A stretch of DNA of 64,000 nt from Aquila chrysaetos chrysaetos (lineage: Eukaryota > Chordata > Aves > Accipitriformes > Accipitridae): assembly GCF_900496995.4 (NCBI RefSeq), contig NC_044008.1, positions 186,001 to 250,000 of the forward strand, in the 5' to 3' direction. The translations under genes were made by a program, and so were the position numbers. This document shows positions 1 to 10,597 of the stretch, in pieces (positions within the stretch are counted from its first letter, which is position 1; each line of letters begins with the position of its first letter). Under the pieces are notes generated by a model that saw only the letters and a list, made by a program, of their open reading frames with translations, was not told the DNA's origin and did no database searches.

Positions 1-1208
1 CCGGAGCTCCGCTCTCAGCCTCACGGCGGGGTTTCCTCCTGGCCTCGTGGTGCTCCCACAGGAAGGGAGAATCTCTGCTCTGGCAAGGTGTTTCCTGGCT
101 CCCCAGATAGGATGCGGAGGCACATCCTGACCCCCGCGGATGCGCGCGGAACCCAGGGCCGTGCATGCCGCAGACCCCCTGCGATGCACAGCACCCCGCA
201 GCACCCCAAATACGTGCACAATGCAGCCACGTGTGTGCATGCAGGACCCCGCGGGCAGGCCCTGACCCGCGACATCCACGTGTCCCGGGCCACTGCCTCG
301 GCCCGGCTGCGGCAGGACGCAGGGCGCGGAGCGGGGCGGTAGCCTGGCGGGGGCCGGGGGTGTCCCCTTCCTGGCAGGAAAGGGGCTGAGCTGGCGGCCG
401 CAGGTTTCCTGTAGGCTCCGGCTCCGCGGGCGCCAGGAGCCAGAGCGGCCTGGGCAGGAGCACGCCGGCCCGCGGCAGGTAACGGCACCCGGGCTGGGCT
501 GCGGGAGCCCGGCCGCCCCCAAACAGCGCGGGGCAGGGGCTCGTCTGCTCGCTGCCGGGGCCGCGCCGCCGGGACACCCCTGCGAAGGGCAGCCCGGTAC
601 CGCCGGCGGGGCCACCAGGGCTGGGGCAGCTCGGGCAACCTTGGCCTGGGGTCAGCGGGGTGGGCTGGCGCCGGTGCTCGGCTGCGGGCTCGGTGGGGCT
701 GGACCGGCAGCACAGGGCTGGGCCGCGGGTCCGGGCTGAGGCTACGCCATGGGGGAGGTCTGTGGGCGGTGGGGCTGGGCCGGGACCCCAGGGTGAGGAG
801 CCCTGCCCTGCTCTGACGCGGCCCGGTCCTGGGAGCGCGGGGCCCGCCCGCGCGGCCGTGGGGTGCCCCACGCGGGGGGGGGGGGGGGGGCGGCACTGTC
901 CCCGGCCGCCGGGGGAACGAGCGCGTCCCCGCGGGCCGGGGTGGGCGGAAGGTGCCGGAGGGCACCGGGGAGCGGGGGAGCCCGGGGGGGTGGGCCGGAG
1001 CGCCGGGGACTCGGGGAGCAGCGGGGGCGCTCCCGGGCAGCGGGAGAGCGGAGAGCCCCGGGGTGCCGGTGGCGGCTGCGGGGCGGAGACCCCCCGGGGC
1101 GGGGGGGGCGGCGGCGGCCAGTGCGGGTGTCGGGGCCGGGGCCGGGGCCGGAGCAGCCGCCTCTGAAGTTTCCCTCCGCCCGCCCCTTCCCGCGCGCAGC
1201 GGCTCCCC

Positions 1209-1222
1209 GTTGCCATGACAAC
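1209..1222 (+). promoter_or_regulatory. RFX X-box-like site
   Basis: The 14-mer GTTGCCATGACAAC is an imperfect palindrome close to the RFX X-box (GTTGCC, two-base spacer, RGYAAC) with one mismatch in the right half. It sits inside the CpG island about 155 bases upstream of the candidate start codon at 1364. RFX factors control ciliary and neuronal promoters. The match is seen in sequence; binding is inferred. Confidence 0.45.
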
Positions 1223-1234
1223 TCCTTAAACTAA

Positions 1235-1399
1235 CACCCGCTGCCGGCGGCGGGGGCCGAGTTCGCGGAGGATCCGCCGCGCACGCCGCTCGCCGCCCCC
1301 GCCCGCCGCGCCTCTCCCCTCCCGCTGCCGGCGGCCGCCGCTGCCCCCGGCCGCGCCGCGGCTATGGTGGCTCGGGCCCCGCCGCCCGCCGCCCCGCAG
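1235..1399 (+). other. Candidate first exon (upstream transcript)
   Basis: A GC-rich leader is followed by an ATG at 1364 and 12 codons (MVARAPPPAAPQ), ending at a consensus donor CAG|GTAACG with GT at 1400-1401. The left boundary is approximate because no transcription start can be read. The coding phase at the donor is 0. Joined directly to the exon candidate at 10548 it would give only a 19-codon frame that stops, so the ATG may be an upstream ORF or the exon may be untranslated. I do not recognise the peptide. It could be a 5' exon of SHANK3, of another + strand gene, or of a non-coding RNA. Confidence 0.3.
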
Positions 1400-1914
1400 G
1401 TAACGAGCGGCCCCCGGGGCAGGGCCGGCGGCGGGGCCGGGGCGGGGGAGCGCGGAGCGGAGCCGGACGCCCGCGGCGGCGGGGTCAGCCCCGCGCGGGG
1501 GAGCGGGCGGCGGGCGCTGCTGCCGGGGCTCGCCCCCGGGCTCCCGCGGAGGGTCCGGCTCCGGCTGCGAGTCCGGCTGCGGGCCGGGCTCCGGCTGCGG
1601 GCGCGCAGGTGCGCCTTCGGGCGGAGGGACGGCGGCTCGCCGGGGCACGGGCGGGAGGGCTCTGCCCGCCGGCGGGCTGGACCCGGGGCTGCCGGGGGCT
1701 GGTGCCACGGCCGGGGCGGGAGCGAAGAGGCGGCTGCAGCAGCCCTGCGTGCGGGCGGAGCCGCGGCGGGCTGGCCGGCGGGGGCCAGGGGCTGTGGGCT
1801 GCCGTGCGGGGGGTGCCCGGGTGGGCGGGGGCCGCGGGGTGCGGGGGAGGGTAGCAGCGCTGGGCGGTGGGGGGCCGCGGGGCGTGCAAGGGAGCAGGGG
1901 CTGCGGTTCGCGCT

Positions 1915-2450
1915 GGTGTGCTACGAGGTGGGGGCTGTGGTTTGCGGTGGGGCGTGTGCGCTGGGCATAGGGCCGTGGGGTGCAGGCCGGCGGGTTTGTG
2001 CTGGGGAATTTGGGCCGTGGTTTGTGGTTGGGTGCCCATCCTGGGAGTTGGGGGCTGTGGTGAGCGGCTGGATATGTGTTTTGGGGAACGGGGCTGCGGC
2101 TTGCATTGGGACGTATACGTGGGGTGGCCGTAGCTGTGGTTTGCAGTGGGATGTCTTGCGGGATAGGGGCCGTGGCTCACAGTGGGATGTCAGCACTTCA
2201 GGACGGGAGCTCTGGTTGGAACTGGGGTGCCTGTGCTGCGGCCTAAGGACTGTGATGTGCTTTGGGGCATGTGGACTGGAGAGTAGGGGCTGTGGCTGTA
2301 GTGGGAGTCTATTTTGGGGGATAAGGGCTGAGATATGCAGCGAGCTGAATGTGCCTGGGGATAGATGCCGTGGTTTGCAGCGACATGTACATGCTGGGAA
2401 GTAGGGGCCACGGTTTGTGGTTGGGGGTATGTGCTGGGGAACAGGAGCCC
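1915..2450 (+). repeat. Degenerate GT-rich minisatellite
   Basis: About a dozen diverged units of roughly 36-40 bases recur head to tail, each with a core like GGGGCTGTGGTTTGCAGTGG followed by a variable TGTGCTGGGGA-type tail. Copies differ strongly, so the array is old. It keeps frames open for long stretches on both strands with no sign of a protein. Confidence 0.65.
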
Positions 2451-5400
2451 TGCTTTTTGGTAGCATGTATGCAGGCAGAGTGCACATCAGAGGATGGGGA
2501 GCATGACACCTGCGTTATGGCTCAGAAGCATTTAGGCAGGCAGGGGGACTTCTGGTGAAGGCACAGCATTGCTTTTTGTAACTTACTGTTTGTTTGTGGT
2601 CCTTGTGTACCTGTGCATAATTGGGTATATCTACCCTCAGGGCTTTGCACATACCTATGCATGATGCTCAGCACACCATTTTTCTGTGTGCTCTGTTGTC
2701 TGCGTGTAAGCACAACTTGTGTAGTAAGTCATCTCTGCCCCAGGCTGTCATGGATAATGAGCTGTTCTCTGGGCTCCGGGTGTGCTGGACAGTCCTGTGT
2801 ATGGGATTTGTGTGGTTGTGTTCTTGTGTCTGGGCCTCAGCTTGCAATTTTGCCTGCCCCTGATGTCTTGGGGAACTCCTGGAAAAGTGAGTCTGCCACT
2901 CTCCTACTCTTCCAAAACTGGGTCAAGGAAGCAGGAAACTCCAGAGCTGGGTTTGACTGCACAGGTACTGGTCCCCATGAGTGCCTGTGGATGCTTGTGT
3001 AAATCGGGATGCTAGCATGAAGGGAGCAATGGAGTTAAGCAAATAGGATTTAAACAGGAACCATACCTGCTGTTTCTTGCCTTGATGTCTCTGAACAGGG
3101 ATCCTCAAAGCCTTCAGTCATGTAAGGGTTACATCTGTCAGGCATCTCTGAGAAACATAATCAGACATGAGGCTAGCTTTGCGACTGTACCTATAGCAAG
3201 ACATGGTGGGAAGACGTCTTGCTGTGTTAGCATACAAGGCGTTCTTTTAGCTGTGGTGTGTTTGTGCCAGAGTCTTGCATTGTAAGGAGAGGAGCCGAGG
3301 ACTTGGGCACCAACCTCTGCAGGGGTCTGGTCTTCTCTTGGTCCAGGTCTCCCAGAGGGTGCCTTTGCCCAGGATGTGCAATTGCTCTTGGTCAGTGTCT
3401 GCTGGGCTGGCCAAGTGACGCTTGCTGCAGCCCTTGCAGATGTGGACGTTGCACAAGACCCCGTGCTCTGAGAGTGTGAGTGGGAGCTAGAGACCTTGGG
3501 ACTGTGGGACTGTGCCTGAGGCGCAGTGCATGGTGTGTCCGTTGCTTGTGTGCAGGCGAGGAGGCTTGGGGCACGACCTGCCAGTGTCGGGGCAGGGATG
3601 GCTCCTGCCTGGGGCACGGTAGGGTCTTTTCCCTACCCCCCGCTCCCCCCCCCCGTGCCCCAGAACTTTAAGTTCACTAAAAACTGTCCTTGTCATTCTG
3701 TCTCAATAGTGACGCATGGGTAATGGAGACAACACATAACAACTTTCCATAATTTCTTTTTATACTAACACTTAAATGCATTACAAAGTTCTTTGTGCAT
3801 TTTGCACCTGCACAGTAGCCCTCTGTAGAGAGTTTGCTCGCTATGCCAAACTTGCAAGGTATGTGGCAGAAGGAGCTGAGGGCAAAAAAGGGCACAAAGG
3901 AGACTATTACAAGGTCCTTTTTTCAGGTAATAACCATTGGGTTTTTTTTGTTGTACAGCATGTAACACCTAAATATTAATCTAACACCTAAGTATTCTTA
4001 ATATTGGTAGTATTAAGAGATTAATAATGCATATCTGTACTGTTTGTGTTTTGTACTGCATTGTTCACTTAAACCACTATTGTGTTCTGGAGGTGCACAC
4101 AGACAGACACACGAGCAGCCCACTACAGAATATTCTGTTGAGAGTTCCACCAGCTAAAAATTCTTCCTGCTGCCTCCGCGCAGGAGTGCGTAAGTGCATA
4201 TGCAAACGGTGAGGCACGTGCGTGCAGGCGGCAAGGAGCGGAGTATGGGTCTGCGCGGTGTGGGGGGGGTGGGGAGGGGTCCTGGGTGCCAGGCTGGGCT
4301 CCCCTTCCCGTCTCACAGAGCACGTTAAAGCGTGTGCGAAGCTGGGGCATCCCGGTGGGGTGAGGCTCCCTGACGGAGGCACTGCAGGAGCCCAGGGGTG
4401 CTGGCAGCGGGTCCTGCCCTGGAGCACAGCACAGAGCGCGTGGCTGCAGTGGGGCTTCGCAGAGCTGGGCCAGATGCTGGCGATGGCGTCCGGGGTAGAG
4501 CTGAGAGCCCGCCTGCGAGAGCCGGGGCAGGGGCACGGGCACGCGTGCGGCGGGGACGTGGGAGCGGAGCTGCTCCTGGCAGCTGCCTTCGGGAGTGAGG
4601 GGCATTCCAGGGATGGGCCACAGCCGGGAGGTCGTGTCAGGAGGGACAGCCACCCGGCAGTGCTCCTGGCTCCTGTCCCACTCTCCCTTTGTGCAGAAGA
4701 CAAGGAGGGGCTGAGAGGGGAGCTGGACCAAGGTGAGGGAGCAGAGCCGTGGTGCAGGAATAGGGGTCCCTTTCCCAGGCAGCAAGGGGGACCAGCCGTG
4801 CCCTGCCCCGCTCCAGCCTCCTCTGCCTGCCTCCTTCCCCAGCCTGGCGCCGACCGCTAGCCCAGGAGGTGGGATCTGGTGGTCCAGGTCTGCCCTCGGC
4901 ACCAGGGACACAAGGAGCAGGAGCTGGGGTGCAGTGGGGGCTCGGCAGCCTCGTGGGGCTGGCAGTGCTGTGGGGTGGAAATGCCCTCTGCCATGGCAGA
5001 CCTGGAGCAGGGGGAGGCCGTGCAGCTAAAATGAGCACAAAGAGTAAATTGCCATCCCACTCCTAAATGCAGCTGAGCTGCTGTAACTGTGACAACAGGC
5101 AAAAGCTCTGGTTCATGAGTGTCTTGGCTCCTGTTGGCAGCGTGGGAAGGGGAGGCAGCACTGGCTTTGTGGCAGTCTCTCAGGGATCAGCCCAAACTTT
5201 CAGGGGATGGGGTGTCTGTGCCACTGCCAGCAGTCAGGCTGTCCATCTCCGTCATGGGGAGCAGAACAAATGGGGACTTTCGTAACCCGAGAAGCAGGTC
5301 GACCAGGAGACTCTTCTATCATTAAATATTGAAAGATCTTCTCTGGCAGCAGCACGTTCTCCCCTCACTGACAGCAGCTCTGTGAGTTTGTGGTTCTGGA

Positions 5401-6193
5401 TGTTGTATGGACTCAGCTGTGACTGCACAGGTGACTTCGGGTGGGAACAGGCCTGTGCAGAGCCTGCGACAGTGCAGGGGACCATCAGTGCCAGCTTCTC
5501 ACCACAGTGAGCCCCTCCCCAAGCAGAGCTGAGCCCCCAGGACGTATGCAGGATCTGTGCCCCACAAACGGCCTCCTGCAGCCTCGATTTGCCACAAGCC
5601 CTCTGTGGCAGGGCCAGGTGGTTGTGCTCCAGCCCAGCCGCTGCTTTAAGCGGCTGCTCGTTTGAAAGGAGCTGGTTCCTTGGGTTGCTCTTTCATGCCA
5701 AGGTGGATGACTTTGCAAGCTCCAGAACAGCAGAGAGACCTCGGTGAGCAGGGGTGGGTTTGGTGGTTGGCTTCGCCTTGTTTGCACCGAGAAACCCGAG
5801 GGTGCAATTTGGTTCAGGGCTGTGCTTCTCCCCAGGACAGAACCAATGGGTCCTGGGCTGTGTCCCACCGCCCTACAGCTGCTCCCCCTCCTTGGGGACT
5901 GCGAGGCTCCCTCCCCTGGGAGATGCTGGCATTCCTGGCTTACTTAAGGAGTGGTTTAGACTTCCAGGTCTGGATTCTTCTGCTTTTTATAGACATCCTC
6001 AGGGGAGTGCAAAGAATGGCAGGAAACGCAGTGGCCTCGCAAGTGCTCAGCCCTGGACGCTATTGTTCAGCACTGACGGAAGCTGGCCACAGGCAGGGCT
6101 GCCCGGGGGACCTTCCCTTGCCTGGAGGAGGCTCAGCGGAGGCTCAGCCATGTCCTTACAGCATGATGTAATGTTTCCTGGCCTTGGTAGAAA

Positions 6194-6215
6194 GGGACTA
6201 CAGCTCCCGGCATGC
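6194..6215 (+). promoter_or_regulatory. ZNF143/SBS-type binding site
   Basis: The sequence contains ACTACAGCTCCCGGCATGC preceded by GGG. This agrees with the long ZNF143 (Staf) consensus ACTACAATTCCCAGCATGC at all but two or three positions. Such long matches are rare by chance. The family binds promoters and chromatin loop anchors; this copy is not in an obvious CpG island, so a loop-anchor or cryptic-promoter role is inferred. Confidence 0.6.
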
Positions 6216-7204
6216 GTGGGGATACAGGACATTACATGCTGGGGCTCAGGGGCTGCAGGCTGTACCCTTCCTCGATGTCTCCTACTCCTCTGCAGGGTTG
6301 CAGATCCCTGGAGCTGTGACAGGAGCCTGCTGGGACACGATGGCCATACTTGAGCTCACCCTGACTGTCTGCTAACCTCCAGCCTGAGTCCCACAGGCCC
6401 ATGGGGGCCATGTGGAGCAGCTGTGCCTGACCAGGCTGTGCCAGGCAGTGCTTTGCTACGGTGGCAATGCGGCTGCGGTGTGGCCAGACCAGTGGCTGAG
6501 CTAGGTCTGGCACAGAGGTGTGCAGCATTGTCCGCCCATGGCACCGCAGCCCTTGGCCCGGGTTTGTGGCTGCCCTATTGCCAGGGAAGGCTCTGTCTGC
6601 ATTTCTTGTCTGGAGCAGCTGGGATGGATTCCTTGATGATGCTTGTGAGAAGGATCAAGTGGCATTGTCTGTTTGCAGGGTCAGGGCCCCAGGAGACCTC
6701 AGGAGGCAGAAATGGGCACGTCCCCTCTGTATGAACCCTGATCACAGCATCTGTGTGTGTCCCATCTGCCATATCATAACCCCATGGATGTCTCTCTGTG
6801 CAGAGAGGCATTCCCACAACCCTCCTGAGACAGCAGTCTCCAGATGCTTCCCAGCGCCCAGTTCTGTCTTGGGGACAGTTTTACTTCCACTGACTTGTCA
6901 TTTCTGATCGTGTCGTGTTTGTTAGACTGCTGGGGACCAGCTGCTGTGGTTACTGCGAGTCTGCAGTCCTTGCCTCTTATCCCGGAAAGGGAAGAAGCTG
7001 AACGAAAAGCAGGGAATCTGGACATTTGTGATAAAAGAGTCAGACTTAGACAAGCAAAAGGCAGAATTGCCATTCATGAGCAAGAGGAGTAACAGCCTCC
7101 CTGGAGCAATCCCTGCTAGTCTGAACAAGGCCCCTCTGGCTCCACAGACAGCAGGATCCTCGGAGACTGTGAGGGCTAGGATCCTGGCGGTGTGCAAGCT
7201 GCAG

Positions 7205-7340
7205 TCTAAATACATCGCAGATCATCTGCATAATTTATTCTTCTGTGAAGAGTTTAATTTATCAGGTCCAATAATAAACTCATAAATCTCCTTTGCCTGT
7301 TATCAGGGTTGGGAGAAGATGCTCATATTATAAGCATTTA
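7205..7340. other. AT-rich pocket, possible conserved non-coding element
   Basis: A short block rich in TAAT/ATTTA words (for example ATAATTTATTC and TTTAATTTATCAGG) sits inside GC-rich DNA and is not recognisably repetitive. Such contrast is typical of conserved enhancers, but no conservation data are available here. Confidence 0.25.
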
Positions 7341-9888
7341 ATTTATCTCCTGAGCTGCTTCCCATGCAGATCGGTGCCTTTGACGTTACTGGATGTATAT
7401 TTCCAGGGTCAGTGTTCCACTGGGCCCTCGTCACCTGAGGATGGAAGAGATGGTGGTCAAGAGGCCCAGCTCAGGAGGAGCCCAGGAGGTTGTCGTGCTG
7501 GCCCAGGTCTGCTCTGGAGGTCAGGGTGGGATGGAGACGGTGCGGACGAGAGCCAGGAGGAAGAGCTATCCTGCTAGAGATTAAGCAAGGCTGCTGCTGT
7601 GGTGCTGGGAGCCACTCTGCAGTTCAGAGCCACCCTTTGGGACTGTCTCGCTGCCCTCGCCCACCTCTGGCACTGCCCCGGGGAGTTGGGGACCAGCTGC
7701 CTGCGCTGAGGGGTGATCCTGCTGTCAGCAGGCTGCAACCGAGCCTGCAGGAGGGGGCTGCACAGCCTTGTCAGATCGCTGCTGCTGGTAACTTTGGTTG
7801 GTATCCTCACCCACAGAAGCCTCTAGACCTGGCTGGGAACTTGCACTGTTCTGGGCCTCAAGGGCTTCCTGTGGCAGTGAGCTACACCATCTAGTTACGG
7901 GCGATGTGGAGAAGCATTTCCTTTTCTTAGTGCGAGATCCCACGACGTTTTCCGATGCCCTCATGCTGTGAGATGAAAAGAGCAGAAATGTTGTCTCCTT
8001 TCTGCAGACTGTTCAGGATGTTACAGCCTTTTATCTGTGTCCCTTCTTATTTGCCTCCTTCTAAGGCAGCAATCTCCGCTCTTTCCTTTGTCTTCTTATG
8101 ACAGTTTTTCTTGTCCTTTGGTCATTCTTGCCTCCTGTTTCTGAGTCCCCTTGGTTTTGCATTTTCCTGGGGAGCCCTGGTGCCCAGTTCTGCACCCGTT
8201 AGACACGTGGGGCTCTGCCCAAGATGATGGCTGTGCAGGCACCTATTCCCACGTCCTCTGTTGCCCATTTTGCTTCCGGTGCTGCCTGTGCTGCCCCAGC
8301 CGCCCCATACCCGGGGGGATGGTGGTAAAGTGCAGCTGGTGTTTGGCTGGGTCAGGACAAGGTGCTGCCGGGAGCTCGCAGTTTGGCCTCCTGGGATTGT
8401 GCCACGGCTGTGCCAGCAGCTGTCACAACCTGGGGCCTTGCTGTGTATCTGGGGAAGGCTCCCACGTTCCAGATGACTGCTGCATGTGTGTGGTTTGGTT
8501 AGCTGTCCATCTGATGCCCATGTGGAGGCCCAGAGGGTGTGAAGTCAGGCCACCAGGCATGATGGGGTGTTTGGGTTATGCTGCCTTGGGTGCAATGTGG
8601 CTGTAGCCATGCTGCATAGCTCCAGTCCAAACCCACCACGTCCCTGGGCTGAGGCTGCCCGGAGGTGGCGGGGTGAGCTCGGAGCACGAGCTGCCGCAGA
8701 CACCTTTGGTGGATGAGGAGTTCCTGCTCTGTGGCACCCCGCCCCCCCCAATTGCAGCAAACAAGTCTCCTGGCACCTCTGACCATGATGGGGTGGGAGG
8801 GCTGGGGCTGGTCTATGCCCTTGGCTGGCTTCAGACCATGTTCTGTGCTGCAGCAAGGGATTTTGGATGGTGCATGGATGGGAGAGAGGCTGTGTAGGTG
8901 TCCCAGCCTGTGTCCCAGCCAGGGGTGTTACCCCACAACCCTAAGCCCTGCAAGGCTGTGCTCGTTGAGATTTGATGTCCCTGCAGGCACAGCAATGTTC
9001 TGCCCCACCGCCTGCCCTGTTTAGTCTTGGTATTCCTGGTGCTAAGGGACAGGAGAGAGACTCAGTTCACTATGGTCACTAAACGTCCAAGAAGGTCACA
9101 CGCATGCCCTGTGCTATTTTGTTTAGGTCCTACATAAACGGTTGTGGTAGGTTTCCTCTGTTTTCATGGCACAGGTGTCCTGTGAGCTTTTCTCAAGAGA
9201 GGAGTCAATGGGGCAGTGGCAGCTGTGTCCGGAGCATCGTGCTACAGCCCCGCTGGGACCTCAGCAGCATCATTTTACAGAGGCACACAATAGCCACTAA
9301 GTTTTCCAGGTGCATCGCAGTGCCTGTGATCCCTCTGCCAGTGGAGGCTGGAGTATATCTTATAAAATGTTTAAAGCCTGGTGGCACCCCAGCTGCCCAC
9401 GTGGCACACCACGAGCTCTTCGCAAAAACGGGATCCTTGCCGCGGCCCCTTCCCCCCGCAGCACCTTGCACTTGCTGACACCAGCTGCAGCACAACAGGC
9501 ATGCTCCAAGAAATCCCAAGTCATACATTTTTAATTTTCTACAACAGAGCAGCCATTTCAGCCGCTCACCCAGAAACGATCTTTAATGAGAAGCGAGGAG
9601 AGAGAGCATGCACATTTCCAGCACATAAGAAAGCAAAGACATTACAGATACACTTTCTTCTTTTCCTGGCTGCCCATAGCTGTTCCTGAATTTAGCCTGG
9701 GGCACTTGCCATGTTGTCTTCTGGAGGTGGGCTCAGCTGGGCCCTGGTCCCCTGTCGCTCGTCCTGAACAAGAGAACAAGAGGGTTGATGCTGTGAAGGA
9801 ACTGCCCCTTAGCATTGTTGGCATTTCAGCTTGAGCCTGCCTCTGCTCTCAGGCTGCATCTCACCCAGAGCTCTGCCTGGGTGCAGAT

Positions 9889-10076
9889 GACCCAGGGTGG
9901 GAGAGGTGCTCAAGGACCCCCACTGACCCAGGGTGGGAGAGGTGCTCGAGGACCCCGCCGACCCAGGGTGGGAGAGGTGCTCGAGGACCCCGCCGACCCA
10001 GGGTGGGAGAGGTGCTCGAGGACCCCGCCGACCCAGGGTGGGAGAGGTGCTCGAGGACCCCGCCGACCCAGGGTGG
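9889..10076 (+). repeat. 35-bp tandem repeat (VNTR)
   Basis: Five head-to-tail units plus a 12-base partial unit. Unit 1 (9889-9924) is 36 bases and slightly diverged. Units 2-5 begin at 9925, 9960, 9995 and 10030 and are identical 35-mers that begin GACCCAGGGTGGGAGAGGTG and include CTCGAG. Perfect identity implies recent expansion or homogenisation. Because 35 is not a multiple of 3, several frames stay open on both strands and give 35-residue periodic peptides, which are artefacts. Confidence 0.95.
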
Positions 10077-10547
10077 CTGCGTCCGCCTTCCCTGGTGCTC
10101 GGGCCCAGGCTGTTCCCTCGGGAAGCTGCGTTGCCCTCGCACGTGGTCTCGCCGAGTTGTGCTGTGGGGCCAGCGGAGGCAGGAGGCTGCCAGTCCTCCA
10201 GCCTGCCTGGGCAAGGGTCGCAGCAGACATGCCTGTCCACAGGGTGAGGGTGGGCTCGTGTGGGCAGGAGGGCTTGGGGGGCAGCGCTTCTGCTTATGTG
10301 GGGAGGCCAGGGATGCTTTGCTGCGGCAGGGTGGCAGGTGTTGGTGCAAGCTGTAGGTGACCTTGCCTCTCTCCCTGGTGTCTTATAGGAGGTTTGCTCT
10401 GGGGATGCTCTTGTTCCCAGCCCTGTGGGTTCCACACCTCCCTGCTGTCCCGAGGCTGAACATGCTGTCTGCGTGGGTGCAGCGTGCCTGGGGGCCGTGC
10501 GTGCGGTGCGCTGCACTGATGCTGTCCTTGCTCTCTGTTGTCCGCAG
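10077..10547. other. Non-coding spacer
   Basis: GC-rich unique sequence. Its right end is the polypyrimidine tract and acceptor (CTCTCTGTTGTCCGCAG) of the exon candidate that follows. Nothing else is recognised. Confidence 0.5.
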
Positions 10548-10597
10548 GTTGATGAAGAAGGAGTGCTGTGACCCTGTGCCCGTGACAGTCATTTCAG
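10548..10597 (+). other. Isolated 50-bp exon candidate
   Basis: A pyrimidine-rich tract and CCGCAG acceptor (AG at 10546-10547) precede 50 bases that end with a strong donor CAG|GTAAGC. From the ATG at 10552 the exon reads MKKECCDPVPVTVIS plus one base (phase 1). VPVTVIS resembles the first beta-strand of COG0523/ZNG1 (CobW) GTPases, which runs into a Walker A loop, but no following exon with GxxGxGKT was found. Spliced to the acceptor at 25780/25781 the frame stops after about seven codons. It is either a real exon of an unidentified gene, a 5'-UTR exon of SHANK3, or a chance pairing of splice sites. Confidence 0.35.

Larger units (their letters stand above)
250..1900. promoter_or_regulatory. 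CpG island with probable promoter
   Basis: This block is very GC-rich and dense in CpG, unlike the flanking DNA to its right. It contains GC boxes, a run of 17 G at 874-890, and a short less GC-rich stretch at about 1205-1235 with an RFX-like site, followed by a candidate first exon with a splice donor at 1399/1400. A second CAG|GTAACG string lies near 475-483. Unmethylated islands of this kind normally mark promoters in birds; that this one is active, and in which direction, is inference. Long open frames on both strands here reflect base composition. Confidence 0.75.
2471..9888. other. Non-coding, intergenic or upstream intron
   Basis: No exon with convincing splice sites or recognisable protein was found on either strand. 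The stretch is moderately GC-rich, with poly-C near 3641-3656 and a G-rich run near 4258-4280. The AT-rich segment at 7205-7340 stands out from its surroundings. The one strong site is the ZNF143-type motif at 6194-6215. Confidence 0.6.

Noticed and set aside
874..890. Run of 17 G
   Set aside because: Treated as simple sequence of uncertain length rather than a separate feature; useful mainly as a warning about local accuracy.
21..965. 314-codon minus-strand frame at the left edge
   Set aside because: Proline, arginine and alanine-rich peptide explained by CpG-island composition; no domain and no splice context.
9809..10516. 235-codon minus-strand frame with a periodic peptide
   Set aside because: The periodicity comes from the 35-bp VNTR, which keeps several frames open on both strands.
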